Origin: Fidelibacterota bacterium | Lineage (GTDB): Bacteria; Fidelibacterota; Marinisomatia; SCGC-AAA003-L08; TS1B11 | Assembly: GCA_022564085.1 (NCBI GenBank) | Contig: JADFMC010000009.1 | Span: forward strand, 1-15,909 | Direction: 5' to 3' | DNA: 15,909 nt | In this document: one piece after another, positions 1 through 7,213 of the stretch | How the letters are laid out: every line of letters begins with the position of its first letter | Position numbering within the stretch: position 1 is the first letter of the stretch | Translations under genes and position numbers: made by a program | Notes under the pieces: generated by a model | The model's input: the letters and a program-made list of their open reading frames with translations, nothing else | The model's database searches: none | Told to the model about the DNA's origin: nothing

Positions 1-243
1 CTCACTACTTTCATGTCCTCCGCCCCGGCCATGCCGCTGGTATTGGAAAAATCCGGAGCGGTGGAAGAATTCCGTAAATTGATCGGCGCCACCGATCCCG
101 CAGAGGCGGAAAAAGGGACGATCCGCAAGGATTTCGCTAAAAATAAGGGCGAAAATGCGGTGCACGGCTCCGATTCGGACGAAAACGCTCAGAAAGAGGT
201 TGCATTCTTTTTCGCACAGTCGGATATTTTAGGTAACTTCTAG
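1..243 (+). CDS. ndk: Nucleoside diphosphate kinase, C-terminal part (5' end outside window)
   Basis: Nucleoside diphosphate kinase moves the gamma phosphate of ATP onto other (d)NDPs through a phosphohistidine and balances cytosolic NTP pools. The frame is open from base 1, so the N-terminal half (about 60 residues) lies outside the window; the ATG at 13 is internal, not the start. Visible family motifs are the GATDPAEAEKGTIRKDF block and NAVHGSDS, which carries the catalytic histidine (codon 163-165), followed by ENAQKEVAFFF, the usual last helix. The protein ends soon after that helix, as is normal. The gene is followed after 22 bases by a SPOR lipoprotein on the same strand, so the two may share a transcript. 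The identification is secure from the HGSDS signature; nothing can be said about the missing upstream part or the promoter. Confidence 0.96.
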   Translation, partial: LTTFMSSAPAMPLVLEKSGAVEEFRKLIGATDPAEAEKGTIRKDFAKNKGENAVHGSDSDENAQKEVAFFFAQSDILGNF

Positions 244-265
244 TATCCAACAGGACCTATAACCT

Positions 266-1078
266 ATGCGCCAAACCAAGTTTCTACTAGTTTTGCTGTT
301 GCTGATCTGGTCGGGCTGTCAATACCTGCCCTGGGGCAAGAACGACGCCAAGCCCATCTTTATCGGTGAGCCGGAGACCATTATCGTTCAGCCGCCGGAG
401 GACGCTTTCGACGTCACCTACCGCTGGTCGATCATCGATCTGCCCGACGAGAGCCTCCTGGTGCCGGACTTTTCCTCTTCATCCAACGTGTTCACCTTTA
501 CCGCCGATGTGGAGGGTGAATTCGCTTTTGCGGTGTCCGTGGAATCGTACGGCGAGGACTTAGACGAGCACGTCATGCGGTTCCGTGCCATGGAGGATAC
601 ATCCATAGTGCCACGACAGGGGGCAGAGGCACTCACCGAGGCGGCCACCCCCCCACCGGTCGTAGTAACGCCGGTACCGATACCAGCGGTGATTAAGCAA
701 CCTGTGCCGGCGGTGACAATCATGCCGGTGCCCACGCCACCGTCGCCGGCTGCCAAGCCCAAGGCCACCCGGGCCAAGGCCAAACCCCGGCGTAAAGTTG
801 ACAAGGACGCCGTAGCTGGTCATTACACCGTCCAGGTGAGCAGTTGGAAAACGGCCAAACAGGCGCAATACATTCGCCAGTCCCTGGTGAATCAGGGCTA
901 CGATGCCTATATTCAGCGCGTTTGGCTGGAGAACCGCCAGGAGGTCTGGTGGCGCGTACGTGTCGGTGATTTCAAATCTATTCAGGCCGCTAAGAAAATG
1001 CGTGACGAACTGTTACCAATCCATACCGCCACCTGGGTGGATAACGTGCGCAAGGAGCACCTGGAGCAGGCCCAGTAG
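266..1078 (+). CDS. Putative SPOR-domain lipoprotein
   Basis: A 270-residue envelope protein of unknown specific role. Residues 1-17 form a short hydrophobic signal ending in IWSG-C18, which reads as a lipobox, although Trp at -3 is unusual (Leu is typical). Residues about 30-105 have a beta-rich look (YRW, then VFTFTADVEGEFAFAVSVES) that recalls PKD/Ig-like folds; this is only a resemblance. Residues 127-175 are a Pro/Val/Ala- then Lys/Arg-rich linker, suited to crossing the periplasm or cell wall. Residues about 186-263 match a SPOR domain (HYTVQVSSW, AKQAQYIRQSLVNQGYDAYI, WWRVRVGDF), which in known proteins binds denuded septal glycan strands. A tether from membrane to division-site peptidoglycan is therefore plausible. 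The start is supported by AGGA at 252-255, ten bases upstream. It lies 22 bases after ndk. It could be a cell-division or septal-wall protein; the partner is unknown. Confidence 0.85.
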   Translation: MRQTKFLLVLLLLIWSGCQYLPWGKNDAKPIFIGEPETIIVQPPEDAFDVTYRWSIIDLPDESLLVPDFSSSSNVFTFTADVEGEFAFAVSVESYGEDLDEHVMRFRAMEDTSIVPRQGAEALTEAATPPPVVVTPVPIPAVIKQPVPAVTIMPVPTPPSPAAKPKATRAKAKPRRKVDKDAVAGHYTVQVSSWKTAKQAQYIRQSLVNQGYDAYIQRVWLENRQEVWWRVRVGDFKSIQAAKKMRDELLPIHTATWVDNVRKEHLEQAQ

Positions 1079-1300
1079 ATAGCGGACACGGGCCTGGCGG
1101 ACGGCGAGCCGACCGATTCTGAGGGCCGCGACCGTGGCTTACCACCCGGGATTGGGCCTCTGGGCCTGGATGTAAGCAGACAGCCATACCCACCTCTGAT
1201 CCGCCAGCTGGCGGAGTGATCGCCCTAACGCCGTGGCGGACCCCGGCCGGGTCTAAATGGCTATTGTACCCAGTGGAGCGAAGTTTTAATTTCAACGCCC
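1079..1300. other. Intergenic region with palindrome and repeated TGGCGGA motifs
   Basis: This 222-base gap holds no convincing gene. It contains three copies of TGGCGGA (1095-1101, 1209-1215, 1234-1240), the middle one forming a perfect 16-base palindrome TCCGCCAGCTGGCGGA at 1200-1215. There are also small hairpins GTGG-CTTA-CCAC at 1134-1145 and GACCC-CGGCC-GGGTC at 1239-1253. None is followed by a T-run, so a simple intrinsic terminator is not seen. It may be a structured 3' end of the ndk transcript or a regulatory region for the ribosome/fatty-acid cluster. I do not recognise a known RNA family in it. Confidence 0.5.
1264..1292 (+). promoter_or_regulatory. Possible promoter of the yceD-rpmF-fab cluster
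   Basis: TTGTAC at 1264-1269, a 17-base spacer and TAATTT at 1287-1292 could be -35 and -10 elements. The -10 is only a partial sigma70 match; TAATTTC also resembles the Bacteroidetes -7 element TAnnTTTG. A start point about 6-8 bases downstream would fall at or just before the yceD ATG (1301), giving a nearly leaderless mRNA. That fits with no Shine-Dalgarno being close to this ATG (nearest GGAG is at 1275-1278, 22 bases away). The assignment is tentative. Confidence 0.3.
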
Positions 1301-1816
1301 ATGAAAATTAACCTGGGTGATTTGCAAGGCGAAAGTGGGTCCCGGTGTTATCAGGAAACCCTTTCGGACCTTGGCCTGGAGGCCCTGGGGGATTCCAGCG
1401 CAGCGGTCGTAATCAATCTGGATCGGCGCGAGCAGGGCGATGACCTATTCCTGAGTGGAAAGGTGTGCACCACGCTCACCTTATCCTGTGACCGCTGTTT
1501 GGCTGCAGCCCAACTGCCGGTGGAAGGTAAGCTCGCCCTCTGGCTGCTGGCAGCAGAGCGGCCCGAACTGGACCCTGAGGAGCAGGATCTGATCGTATTG
1601 GCGCCCGGTCAGCGCGAAGTGGATATCTCCGGCCTCCTGATCGAGAGCATCAAGCTGGCGATACCGCCCAAAGTGCTCTGTCGAACCGATTGCCGGGGCC
1701 TGTGCCCCAACTGTGGCGCCGATCTGAATCAGGGACAGTGCGGCTGTGATAATATGGAAATAGACGATCGCTGGTCGGCGCTCGTGGAAATCAGGCAAGA
1801 ATTGGAAGGTAATTAG
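1301..1816 (+). CDS. yceD: YceD/DUF177 family protein (23S rRNA accumulation protein)
   Basis: A 171-residue member of the DUF177/YceD family. In E. coli and plants these proteins are needed for normal 23S rRNA accumulation; the biochemical role is not settled. The sequence shows the family layout: an N-terminal beta domain with the first Cys pair C63-DR-C66, a middle DISGLLIESIKLAIP stretch, and a C-terminal Cys cluster C127, C131, C135, C138, C147 and C149 in the pattern C..DCRGLCPNCGADLN...CGC. The C-terminal cluster is the usual hallmark and probably binds a metal. The position directly before rpmF, plsX and fabH is the conserved neighbourhood of this family and confirms the call. rpmF begins 6 bases downstream. 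There is no clear ribosome binding site at the ATG; see the promoter entry just upstream. Confidence 0.93.
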   Translation: MKINLGDLQGESGSRCYQETLSDLGLEALGDSSAAVVINLDRREQGDDLFLSGKVCTTLTLSCDRCLAAAQLPVEGKLALWLLAAERPELDPEEQDLIVLAPGQREVDISGLLIESIKLAIPPKVLCRTDCRGLCPNCGADLNQGQCGCDNMEIDDRWSALVEIRQELEGN

Positions 1817-1822
1817 ACTGCC

Positions 1823-2005
1823 ATGGCTCACCCAAAAAGGAAGCAATCCCGCAGCCGCTCCCGCAAGCGGCGCACCCATTGGAAACTGACTGCGGCGCAG
1901 CTCACCGACTGTGCCCAGTGCGGCCAGCCCAAACTGTCACACCGCGTCTGCCCCAACTGCGGGTACTATGGCGGACGTCCGGTCATTTCGCCACAGCAAA
2001 CCTAA
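1823..2005 (+). CDS. rpmF: 50S ribosomal protein L32
   Basis: A 60-residue ribosomal protein of the large subunit. The N-terminus MAHPKRKQSRSRSRKRRTHW is the typical basic L32 tail that runs into the rRNA. The second half carries two CxxC pairs (C30/C33 and C43/C46), the zinc-binding form of L32 rather than the zinc-free paralog. Length is normal. It starts 6 bases after yceD with GGAAGG about 13 bases upstream and is followed after 13 bases by plsX, the order found in many bacteria, where it couples ribosome production to membrane lipid synthesis. No defect is visible. Confidence 0.98.
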   Translation: MAHPKRKQSRSRSRKRRTHWKLTAAQLTDCAQCGQPKLSHRVCPNCGYYGGRPVISPQQT

Positions 2006-2018
2006 CCGGCCGTCTCCA

Positions 2019-3056
2019 ATGCGTATAGCCCTGGACGCAATGGGCGGAGACCACGGCCCGGAGCAAACCGTCAAAGGGGCAGTGGAATTCCTGCGGGAGG
2101 TGGCCGACCGTGACGTGGGCGTCATCCTGGTGGGCGACCGGGCGGCCCTGGAGACGGAGGCCGCTCGCCACAACTACGATTCCGACCGGCTGGAGATCAA
2201 ACATGCCAGCCAATTGGTAAGCCTGGACGAAAGGCCCTCCCGGATCGTTAAAACCAAACCGGATTCATCTCTGGTCCGGGCGGTGCAGCTGGTAAAGGAA
2301 GGTACCGCCCAAGGGATAGTCAGTGCCGGCAGCACCGGCGCATTGCTGTCCGCTTCACTGTTCCTGCTCGACCGCATACCTGGCGTGCGGCGGCCAGCCA
2401 TCTGTACGTGGTTCCCTTCCGCCAAAGGGGGCTTTTTACTGTGCGACGTAGGCGCCAATGTCAATGTACGGGCCACGGACTTGGTCCAATTCGCCATCAT
2501 GGCCCGGGCCTACTGCCAACACCAGCTAAACCATCCTAACCCCCGTATCGGGCTGGTGAATATCGGTACGGAGGCCAGTAAAGGGAATGAGGTGACCGTC
2601 AAAGCCTACCAGCTGCTATCGGTCCAGGTGGACAATTTTGTAGGCAACATCGAGGCCCGGGACCTGTTTGAAGGCCACGCCGATGTGGTCGTCTGTGACG
2701 GTTTCGTGGGCAACATCCTGCTCAAGTTTACCGAAGGGCTGGTCCAACACCTATACGGCTGGGCCCGGCAGACGGTCCGGCGGCACTGGACCTCGCAATT
2801 AGCCCTTCCCCTGCTGCGACCGGCGCTGGTAGATTTGACCCAACAATTGGACTATGCTGAGACCGGCGGCTCGCCCTTGTTGGGGCTCAATGGGGTCTCC
2901 ATAGTCAGCCACGGTTTATCCAGCGCTAAAGCCATTAAGAACGCCTTGAAAACCGCACATCGCTGTGTGACGGAGGAGCTGATCAGCAGTATTACCAAGG
3001 GGATTACCGACCATCATAACCGTTTTGAGGAGCACAATGCCGTCAAAGAATCGTAG
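2019..3056 (+). CDS. plsX: Phosphate acyltransferase PlsX
   Basis: PlsX converts acyl-ACP and phosphate to acyl phosphate, the acyl donor for PlsY in the first step of phosphatidic acid synthesis; it is a peripheral membrane enzyme. The 345-residue protein begins MRIALDAMGGDHGP, the classic N-terminus, which fixes the start at 2019. The frame is open further upstream to 1911, but that part overlaps rpmF and has no family similarity. Other motifs are GIVSAGSTGALL, LLCDVGANVN, IGLVNIGTEASKGN, FVGNIEARD, VVCDGFVGNILLKFTEG and the C-terminal LLGLNGVSIVSHG with SAKAIKNAL. One oddity is SAGS-TGAL where the family normally has SAGN-TGAL. It overlaps fabH by 20 bases, implying translational coupling. 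Length and gene order are normal. Confidence 0.96.
   Translation: MRIALDAMGGDHGPEQTVKGAVEFLREVADRDVGVILVGDRAALETEAARHNYDSDRLEIKHASQLVSLDERPSRIVKTKPDSSLVRAVQLVKEGTAQGIVSAGSTGALLSASLFLLDRIPGVRRPAICTWFPSAKGGFLLCDVGANVNVRATDLVQFAIMARAYCQHQLNHPNPRIGLVNIGTEASKGNEVTVKAYQLLSVQVDNFVGNIEARDLFEGHADVVVCDGFVGNILLKFTEGLVQHLYGWARQTVRRHWTSQLALPLLRPALVDLTQQLDYAETGGSPLLGLNGVSIVSHGLSSAKAIKNALKTAHRCVTEELISSITKGITDHHNRFEEHNAVKES
3028..3032 (+). promoter_or_regulatory. Ribosome binding site deciding the fabH start
   Basis: AGGAG at 3028-3032 lies inside the end of plsX, four bases before ATG 3037. It supports 3037 rather than the in-frame TTG at 3025, which the site would overlap. The four-base spacing is short but usable. 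Confidence 0.6.
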
Positions 3057-4047
3057 GACCGCCCGGATCAGCGCCGTGGGCAGCTACCTGCCCGAAAAAA
3101 TACTTACCAACGCCGACCTGGAGCAGATGATGGAGACCAGCGACGAGTGGATCCGCAGCCGCACCGGGATTATCGAGCGGCATATCGTCGCCGAGGGCGA
3201 AACCAGTTCCGATATGGCCACCCGGGCCGCGCAGCAGATCATGGCCAACCGCGATCTGGATCCGGATGAGATCGACTGCATCATCGTGGCCACCGTGACC
3301 CCGGACATGTTGTTCCCGGCCACCGCTTGCCTGGTACAACGAAATCTCGGTGCCGGCCGGGCCTGGGGCTTCGACCTGATGGCGGCTTGTTCCGGGTTCC
3401 TCTACGCGTTGGATATCGGGGCCCGGATGGTGGAATCGGGCCGGTATAAATACATACTGATCATCGGGGTGGACGCCATGAGCACCATCATGGATTATGA
3501 GGACCGCACCACATCCATACTGTTCGGGGACGGCGCCGGAGCGGTACTGCTTGAGCCTTGCGAAGACGGCAGCGAGGGGATCATTGATTCCGTCATGCGC
3601 AGCGATGGCTCCGGCGGCCAGTACCTGTACATGAAAGCCGGCGGCAGTCTGCACCCCGCCAGCGCCGAGACCGTGGCCAACCGCGAGCATTTCCTACGCC
3701 AGGACGGCCGGGTCGTGTACAAGCAAGCGATTAAATGGATGGCCGACGTGAGTTCCGAAGTGGCCAAACGTAACGGGCTATCCGGCCAAGATATCAAACT
3801 GTTCATTCCTCATCAGGCCAATAAGCGCATCGTGGACGCCTGTGCCAAGCGCATGGGACTCACCGAGGAACAAGTGCTGGTGAATATCGACCGCTACGGC
3901 AACACCACCGCCGCCACTATCCCCCTGGGCATGGCCGATGCGGTTCGCGATGGGAGGCTTGCTCAAGGCGATAAGGTGATCATCGCGGCCTTCGGGGCCG
4001 GCTTCACCTGGGGCGCTATGTATATCAAGTGGAGCCAGGTCCACTGA
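3037..4047 (+). CDS. fabH: Beta-ketoacyl-ACP synthase III
   Basis: FabH starts fatty-acid synthesis by condensing an acyl-CoA, often acetyl-CoA, with malonyl-ACP. The 336-residue protein has the complete Cys-His-Asn catalytic set: C118 in MAACSGFLYAL, H259 in FIPHQANKRI and N289 in DRYGNTTAATIP. The N-terminal SAVGSYLPE and SDEWIRSRTGI blocks and the C-terminal FGAGFTWGAMYIKW are also standard. The ATG at 3037 is preferred because AGGAG lies just before it and the in-frame TTG at 3025 has no site of its own. The gene overlaps plsX by 20 bases and fabD by up to 19, so it is embedded in one transcript. Substrate choice (acetyl-CoA or branched starters) cannot be read from the sequence. No abnormal residues were seen. 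Confidence 0.97.
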   Translation: MPSKNRRTARISAVGSYLPEKILTNADLEQMMETSDEWIRSRTGIIERHIVAEGETSSDMATRAAQQIMANRDLDPDEIDCIIVATVTPDMLFPATACLVQRNLGAGRAWGFDLMAACSGFLYALDIGARMVESGRYKYILIIGVDAMSTIMDYEDRTTSILFGDGAGAVLLEPCEDGSEGIIDSVMRSDGSGGQYLYMKAGGSLHPASAETVANREHFLRQDGRVVYKQAIKWMADVSSEVAKRNGLSGQDIKLFIPHQANKRIVDACAKRMGLTEEQVLVNIDRYGNTTAATIPLGMADAVRDGRLAQGDKVIIAAFGAGFTWGAMYIKWSQVH

Positions 4048-4973
4048 GCGGGGCTATATTCCTGTTTCCCGGCCAGGGCAGCCAGACGGTCGGTATGGGC
4101 CGTGATCTCTACGAGACATTTCCCATTGCGCGGGAACTCTACGATCAGGCGGTTGAAATCTTGGGCTTCGACTTGCGGCGGATATCATTCGAGGGACCGG
4201 AAGAGGAACTCAAGCAGACCCAGGTTACCCAGCCGGCCTTGTTCGTGCACAGCGTAGCCCTGGAAATGCTGGCGAGAGAGAGGGGCTTGGAGCCCCAGGC
4301 CACGGCCGGCCATAGTCTGGGCGAATTCTGTGCGGTGGTTTCCGCCCGGGCCCTCGATTTCGCCGACGCCCTGCTGGTGGTGAAGGCCCGGGGCGAGGAA
4401 ATGGCGTTGGCCGGTGAACGTACCCCCGGCGCCATGGCCGCCCTGCTGGGAGCGGACCCAGGCCAGGTGGACCGCATTTGCTCCGAGGCCGCATCAGCCG
4501 GCGTGGTGGTGCCGGCCAACCTCAACGCCCCCGGCCAGATAGTGCTATCCGGCGATGCGACCGCCATTGATAAAGCCGTGGAAACGGCTAAAAAAATGGG
4601 GATCCGGCGGGCTATTAAACTAAATGTCTCCGGAGCGTTTCATTCACCACTGATGGCTCCCGCCCGGCGGGCCCTGGCGGCGGCGCTGGACCGGGCCACT
4701 TTCCGGGACCCCCAGGTACCGGTGTATCAGAACGTCACGGCCCGGGCCGTACGCTCGGCCGGTGAAATCAAGTCCAACCTGCTCAGCCAGCTGGAAAAGC
4801 CGGTGCTGTGGGAAGCGACTATCAGGCAAATGTGGGCCGATGGTTTTAGCGAATATCGCGAAGTGGGGGCCGGTAAAATTTTACAGGGGCTTAATCGCAG
4901 AATCCTACCGGATGCGGTTACGGCGGGCCTAAGTTCGGCCCTGGATTTGAATCAATTAAATGTTTCAGCTTAA
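4029..4973 (+). CDS. fabD: Malonyl-CoA:ACP transacylase
   Basis: FabD moves malonyl groups from CoA to ACP to supply the elongation steps. Family motifs are FLFPGQGSQ (residues 11-19), the nucleophile S96 in TAGHSLGEF, R121 in VKARGEEM that binds the malonyl carboxylate, the catalytic H205 in SGAFHSPLM, and the final EVGAGKILQGLNRRI. Length (314 or 309) is normal. The start is uncertain: GTG 4029 lies inside fabH without a good ribosome site, while an in-frame CTG at 4044 sits nine bases after GGAG (4031-4034) and overlaps the fabH stop as CTGA. The GTG is annotated as the conventional choice. The gene ends overlapping fabG by 14 bases. The enzyme identity is secure. Confidence 0.96.
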   Translation: MEPGPLSGAIFLFPGQGSQTVGMGRDLYETFPIARELYDQAVEILGFDLRRISFEGPEEELKQTQVTQPALFVHSVALEMLARERGLEPQATAGHSLGEFCAVVSARALDFADALLVVKARGEEMALAGERTPGAMAALLGADPGQVDRICSEAASAGVVVPANLNAPGQIVLSGDATAIDKAVETAKKMGIRRAIKLNVSGAFHSPLMAPARRALAAALDRATFRDPQVPVYQNVTARAVRSAGEIKSNLLSQLEKPVLWEATIRQMWADGFSEYREVGAGKILQGLNRRILPDAVTAGLSSALDLNQLNVSA

Positions 4974-5703
4974 GGATAAAGTGGCGCTGGTCACCGGCGC
5001 ATCACGGGGTATTGGCCGAGCCATCAGTCTGGCCCTCAGCGCAGCCGGCGCGGCGGTAGCTTTAATCAGCCGCACAAAAGATATGCTGGCAGAGGTCCAG
5101 GCGGAAATCACCCGCCGGGGAGGCCGCGCAGAGGTGTATCCCTGTGATATCCAGGACGCGGTGAAAGTGGCCGAGACGGTCAAAGCAGTAGCGCTGGAGA
5201 TGGGTGGTTTGCATATCCTGGTGAACAATGCCGGCGTGACCCGGGACAACTTGATAATGCGGATGAGTGCCGCTGATTGGGCGGCCCCGCTGAACACCAA
5301 CCTCACCGGCGCCTTCAACTGCCTCAAGGCTGTGACTCGCCCGATGATGAAACAGCGCTGGGGCCGGATCATCAATATCACGTCGGTGGTCGGTGTGACC
5401 GGTAATGCCGGCCAGGCTAACTATGCCGCCTCCAAGGCCGGGCTGATTGGCCTGACCAAGTCGGCGGCTAAGGAACTGGCGAGCAGGGGCATCACCGTGA
5501 ACGCTGTCGCCCCGGGCTACATTACTACCGATATGACTGCCGGCCTGACCGAAGAAATAAAACTTAAAATGACCGAGTCCATCCCTCTCGGTCGACTGGG
5601 TACGCCCGATGATATCGCTCCCGCAGTGGTCTTCCTGGCCAGCGAGGAAGCGGGCTATATCTCCGGACAGACCCTGTTAGTTGATGGTGGGATGGTAATG
5701 TAA
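4960..5703 (+). CDS. fabG: 3-oxoacyl-ACP reductase
   Basis: FabG reduces 3-oxoacyl-ACP to (R)-3-hydroxyacyl-ACP with NADPH, the first reduction of each elongation cycle. The 247-residue protein is a classical short-chain dehydrogenase: cofactor motif TGASRGIG (residues 12-19), NNAG at 89-92, and the catalytic tetrad N114, S142, Y155 and K159 (YAASK), followed by the VAPGYITTDMT loop and the C-terminal YISGQTLLVDGG typical of FabG. Such enzymes are easily confused within the SDR family, but the position between fabD and acpP makes FabG the firm choice. The ATG lies inside the end of fabD (14-base overlap). It ends 12 bases before acpP. Confidence 0.96.
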   Translation: MFQLKDKVALVTGASRGIGRAISLALSAAGAAVALISRTKDMLAEVQAEITRRGGRAEVYPCDIQDAVKVAETVKAVALEMGGLHILVNNAGVTRDNLIMRMSAADWAAPLNTNLTGAFNCLKAVTRPMMKQRWGRIINITSVVGVTGNAGQANYAASKAGLIGLTKSAAKELASRGITVNAVAPGYITTDMTAGLTEEIKLKMTESIPLGRLGTPDDIAPAVVFLASEEAGYISGQTLLVDGGMVM

Positions 5704-5704
5704 T

Positions 5705-5710
5705 GGAGGA
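5705..5710 (+). promoter_or_regulatory. Strong ribosome binding site of acpP
   Basis: GGAGGA lies five bases before the acpP ATG at 5716. It is the best Shine-Dalgarno match in the cluster, where most genes rely on overlap or weak sites. This agrees with the very high expression expected of acyl carrier protein relative to its enzymes. Confidence 0.75.
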
Positions 5711-5715
5711 AACGA

Positions 5716-5952
5716 ATGTCTGACATATCCACAAAAATTTATGAGTTGATCGCCGATAAACTGGGTGTGGAACTCTCGAAGATCAGCAAGGACGCCAAGT
5801 TCGTGGAGGACCTGGGCGCCGATTCTCTGGACACGGTGGAGCTGATTATGCAACTCGAAGATGAATTCAACCTGGAAATTCCCGACGAAGAGGCCGAGAA
5901 ATTGACCACCGTCGGCCTGGTTATCGACTACATCAGCAGCCACACCTCCTAA
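5716..5952 (+). CDS. acpP: Acyl carrier protein
   Basis: The 78-residue acidic carrier holds growing acyl chains on a 4'-phosphopantetheine arm. The attachment serine is S37 in the motif LGADSLDTVELIMQLEDEF. The four-helix layout, the acidic helix II that docks to FabD, FabG, FabH and FabF, and the ending TTVGLVIDYI are all typical. It has the strongest ribosome site in the window just upstream. It lies between fabG and fabF, as in most bacteria. The holo-ACP synthase that would activate it is not in this window. Confidence 0.98.
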   Translation: MSDISTKIYELIADKLGVELSKISKDAKFVEDLGADSLDTVELIMQLEDEFNLEIPDEEAEKLTTVGLVIDYISSHTS

Positions 5953-5974
5953 ACACCTAATTGGACTAATTGTC

Positions 5975-7210
5975 ATGAGACGCATTGTAGTCACCGGCAT
6001 GGGCGCCGTAACCCCTATCGGCAACACAGTGGCGGAGTACGAGGACGGCCTTTATTCGGGGCGTAACGGCATCGGGCCGATCACGCACTTCGATACCAGC
6101 GAATTCACCTGCCGCCTGGCGGGCGAGATCAAGGGTCTTGACCCCACCACCGTGGTGGACCGTAAAGACATGACGAGAATGGACCAGTTCACCGTGCTGG
6201 CAATGGTGGCGGCGGATGAAGCCCTGGCTCAGTCCCGCCTTTTGGAGAACGTCGACCTCGACCGGGTGGGCGTGATAATCGGCACCGGGACCGGCGGCAT
6301 GGGCACCTTCGAGGAACAGCATGCGCGGTTGCTTAAAGGGGGACCGCGCCGGGTCAGTCCCTTCTTCGTGCCCATGTTGATTTCCGATATTGCAGCCGGG
6401 CAGGTTTCGATCCGCTACGGTTTGAAGGGCCCCAATTACTGCGTGATCTCAGCCTGCGCCACCGCCAGTACCGCCATCGGCGATGCTTTCCGGATGCTAT
6501 TGTATGGTGATGCGGATGCGATCGTGGCCGGGGGAACTGAAGCCTCTATCCTGCCGATGGCCATCGCCGGGTTCGCCAACATGCGGGCCCTGTCGCGCAA
6601 TCCGGATCCGGCAACCGCCTGCCGCCCGTTCGACAGTGAGCGCGACGGCTTCGTTATGGGCGAGGGAGCAGGCATGCTTATCCTGGAGGAATTGGAGCAC
6701 GCCCTCCGGCGGGAGGCCCCGATCCTGGCAGAGCTGGTAGGCTATGGCGCCACCGCCGATGCCTTCCATATCACCGCCCCGGCCGAGGGTGGCGAAGGGG
6801 CCGTGCGAGCCATGCGGATAGCCATCAAGGATGGGAATGCCCAGCCCGAAGAGGTGGGTTATATCAACGCCCATGGCACCTCCACTCAAGCTAACGACAA
6901 GAATGAGACCCAGGCCATCAAGACAGTCTTCGGGGCCCATGCCCAAGACCTGATCGTCAGCTCCACTAAGTCGATGACCGGGCATCTGCTGGGCGCGGCC
7001 GGGGCCATCGAAGCCATCGCCTGCATATTCGCGCTGCGGCGGCAGGAGATCCCACCGACCATCAATTTCCAGACGCCGGACCCGGAATGCGACCTGAATT
7101 ATTCGCCCAATACCGCCACCAAACACACCTTCGAGTACGCCCTGTCCAATACCTTCGGTTTCGGGGGGCATAACGCTGTGCTGTTGATGCGGCGTTACGA
7201 CCACTCCTGA
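5975..7210 (+). CDS. fabF: Beta-ketoacyl-ACP synthase II
   Basis: FabF elongates acyl-ACP by condensation with malonyl-ACP. The 411-residue protein has the Cys-His-His set: C161 in VISACATASTAIGDAF, H300 in INAHGTSTQANDKNE and H337 in STKSMTGHLLGAAGA, with K332 in the same block. The start MRRIVVTGMGAVTPIGN is the usual FabF N-terminus and the end NTFGFGGHNAVLL is also standard. FabF is chosen over FabB because of the length, the GTGTGGMGTFEEQ segment and the place after acpP. There is no clear Shine-Dalgarno before the ATG; the 22-base gap after acpP instead holds a near repeat of CTAATTG (5957-5972). The gene is followed after 3 bases by rnc. Confidence 0.97.
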   Translation: MRRIVVTGMGAVTPIGNTVAEYEDGLYSGRNGIGPITHFDTSEFTCRLAGEIKGLDPTTVVDRKDMTRMDQFTVLAMVAADEALAQSRLLENVDLDRVGVIIGTGTGGMGTFEEQHARLLKGGPRRVSPFFVPMLISDIAAGQVSIRYGLKGPNYCVISACATASTAIGDAFRMLLYGDADAIVAGGTEASILPMAIAGFANMRALSRNPDPATACRPFDSERDGFVMGEGAGMLILEELEHALRREAPILAELVGYGATADAFHITAPAEGGEGAVRAMRIAIKDGNAQPEEVGYINAHGTSTQANDKNETQAIKTVFGAHAQDLIVSSTKSMTGHLLGAAGAIEAIACIFALRRQEIPPTINFQTPDPECDLNYSPNTATKHTFEYALSNTFGFGGHNAVLLMRRYDHS

Positions 7211-7213
7211 GCC

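Noticed and set aside
1079..1300. A known RNA (tRNA, SRP RNA, RNase P RNA, 6S)
   Set aside because: None of the conserved sequence blocks of these RNAs could be found.
1911..2018. Upstream extension of plsX in the same frame
   Set aside because: It overlaps rpmF and lacks PlsX similarity; MRIALDAMGGDHGP at 2019 is the family N-terminus.
3025..3036. TTG start for fabH
   Set aside because: The AGGAG site lies after it and serves ATG 3037.
3043..3690. Long antisense open frame within fabH
   Set aside because: Its protein is low-complexity His/Gly/Ala-rich with no recognisable domain; it is a shadow of a GC-rich gene.
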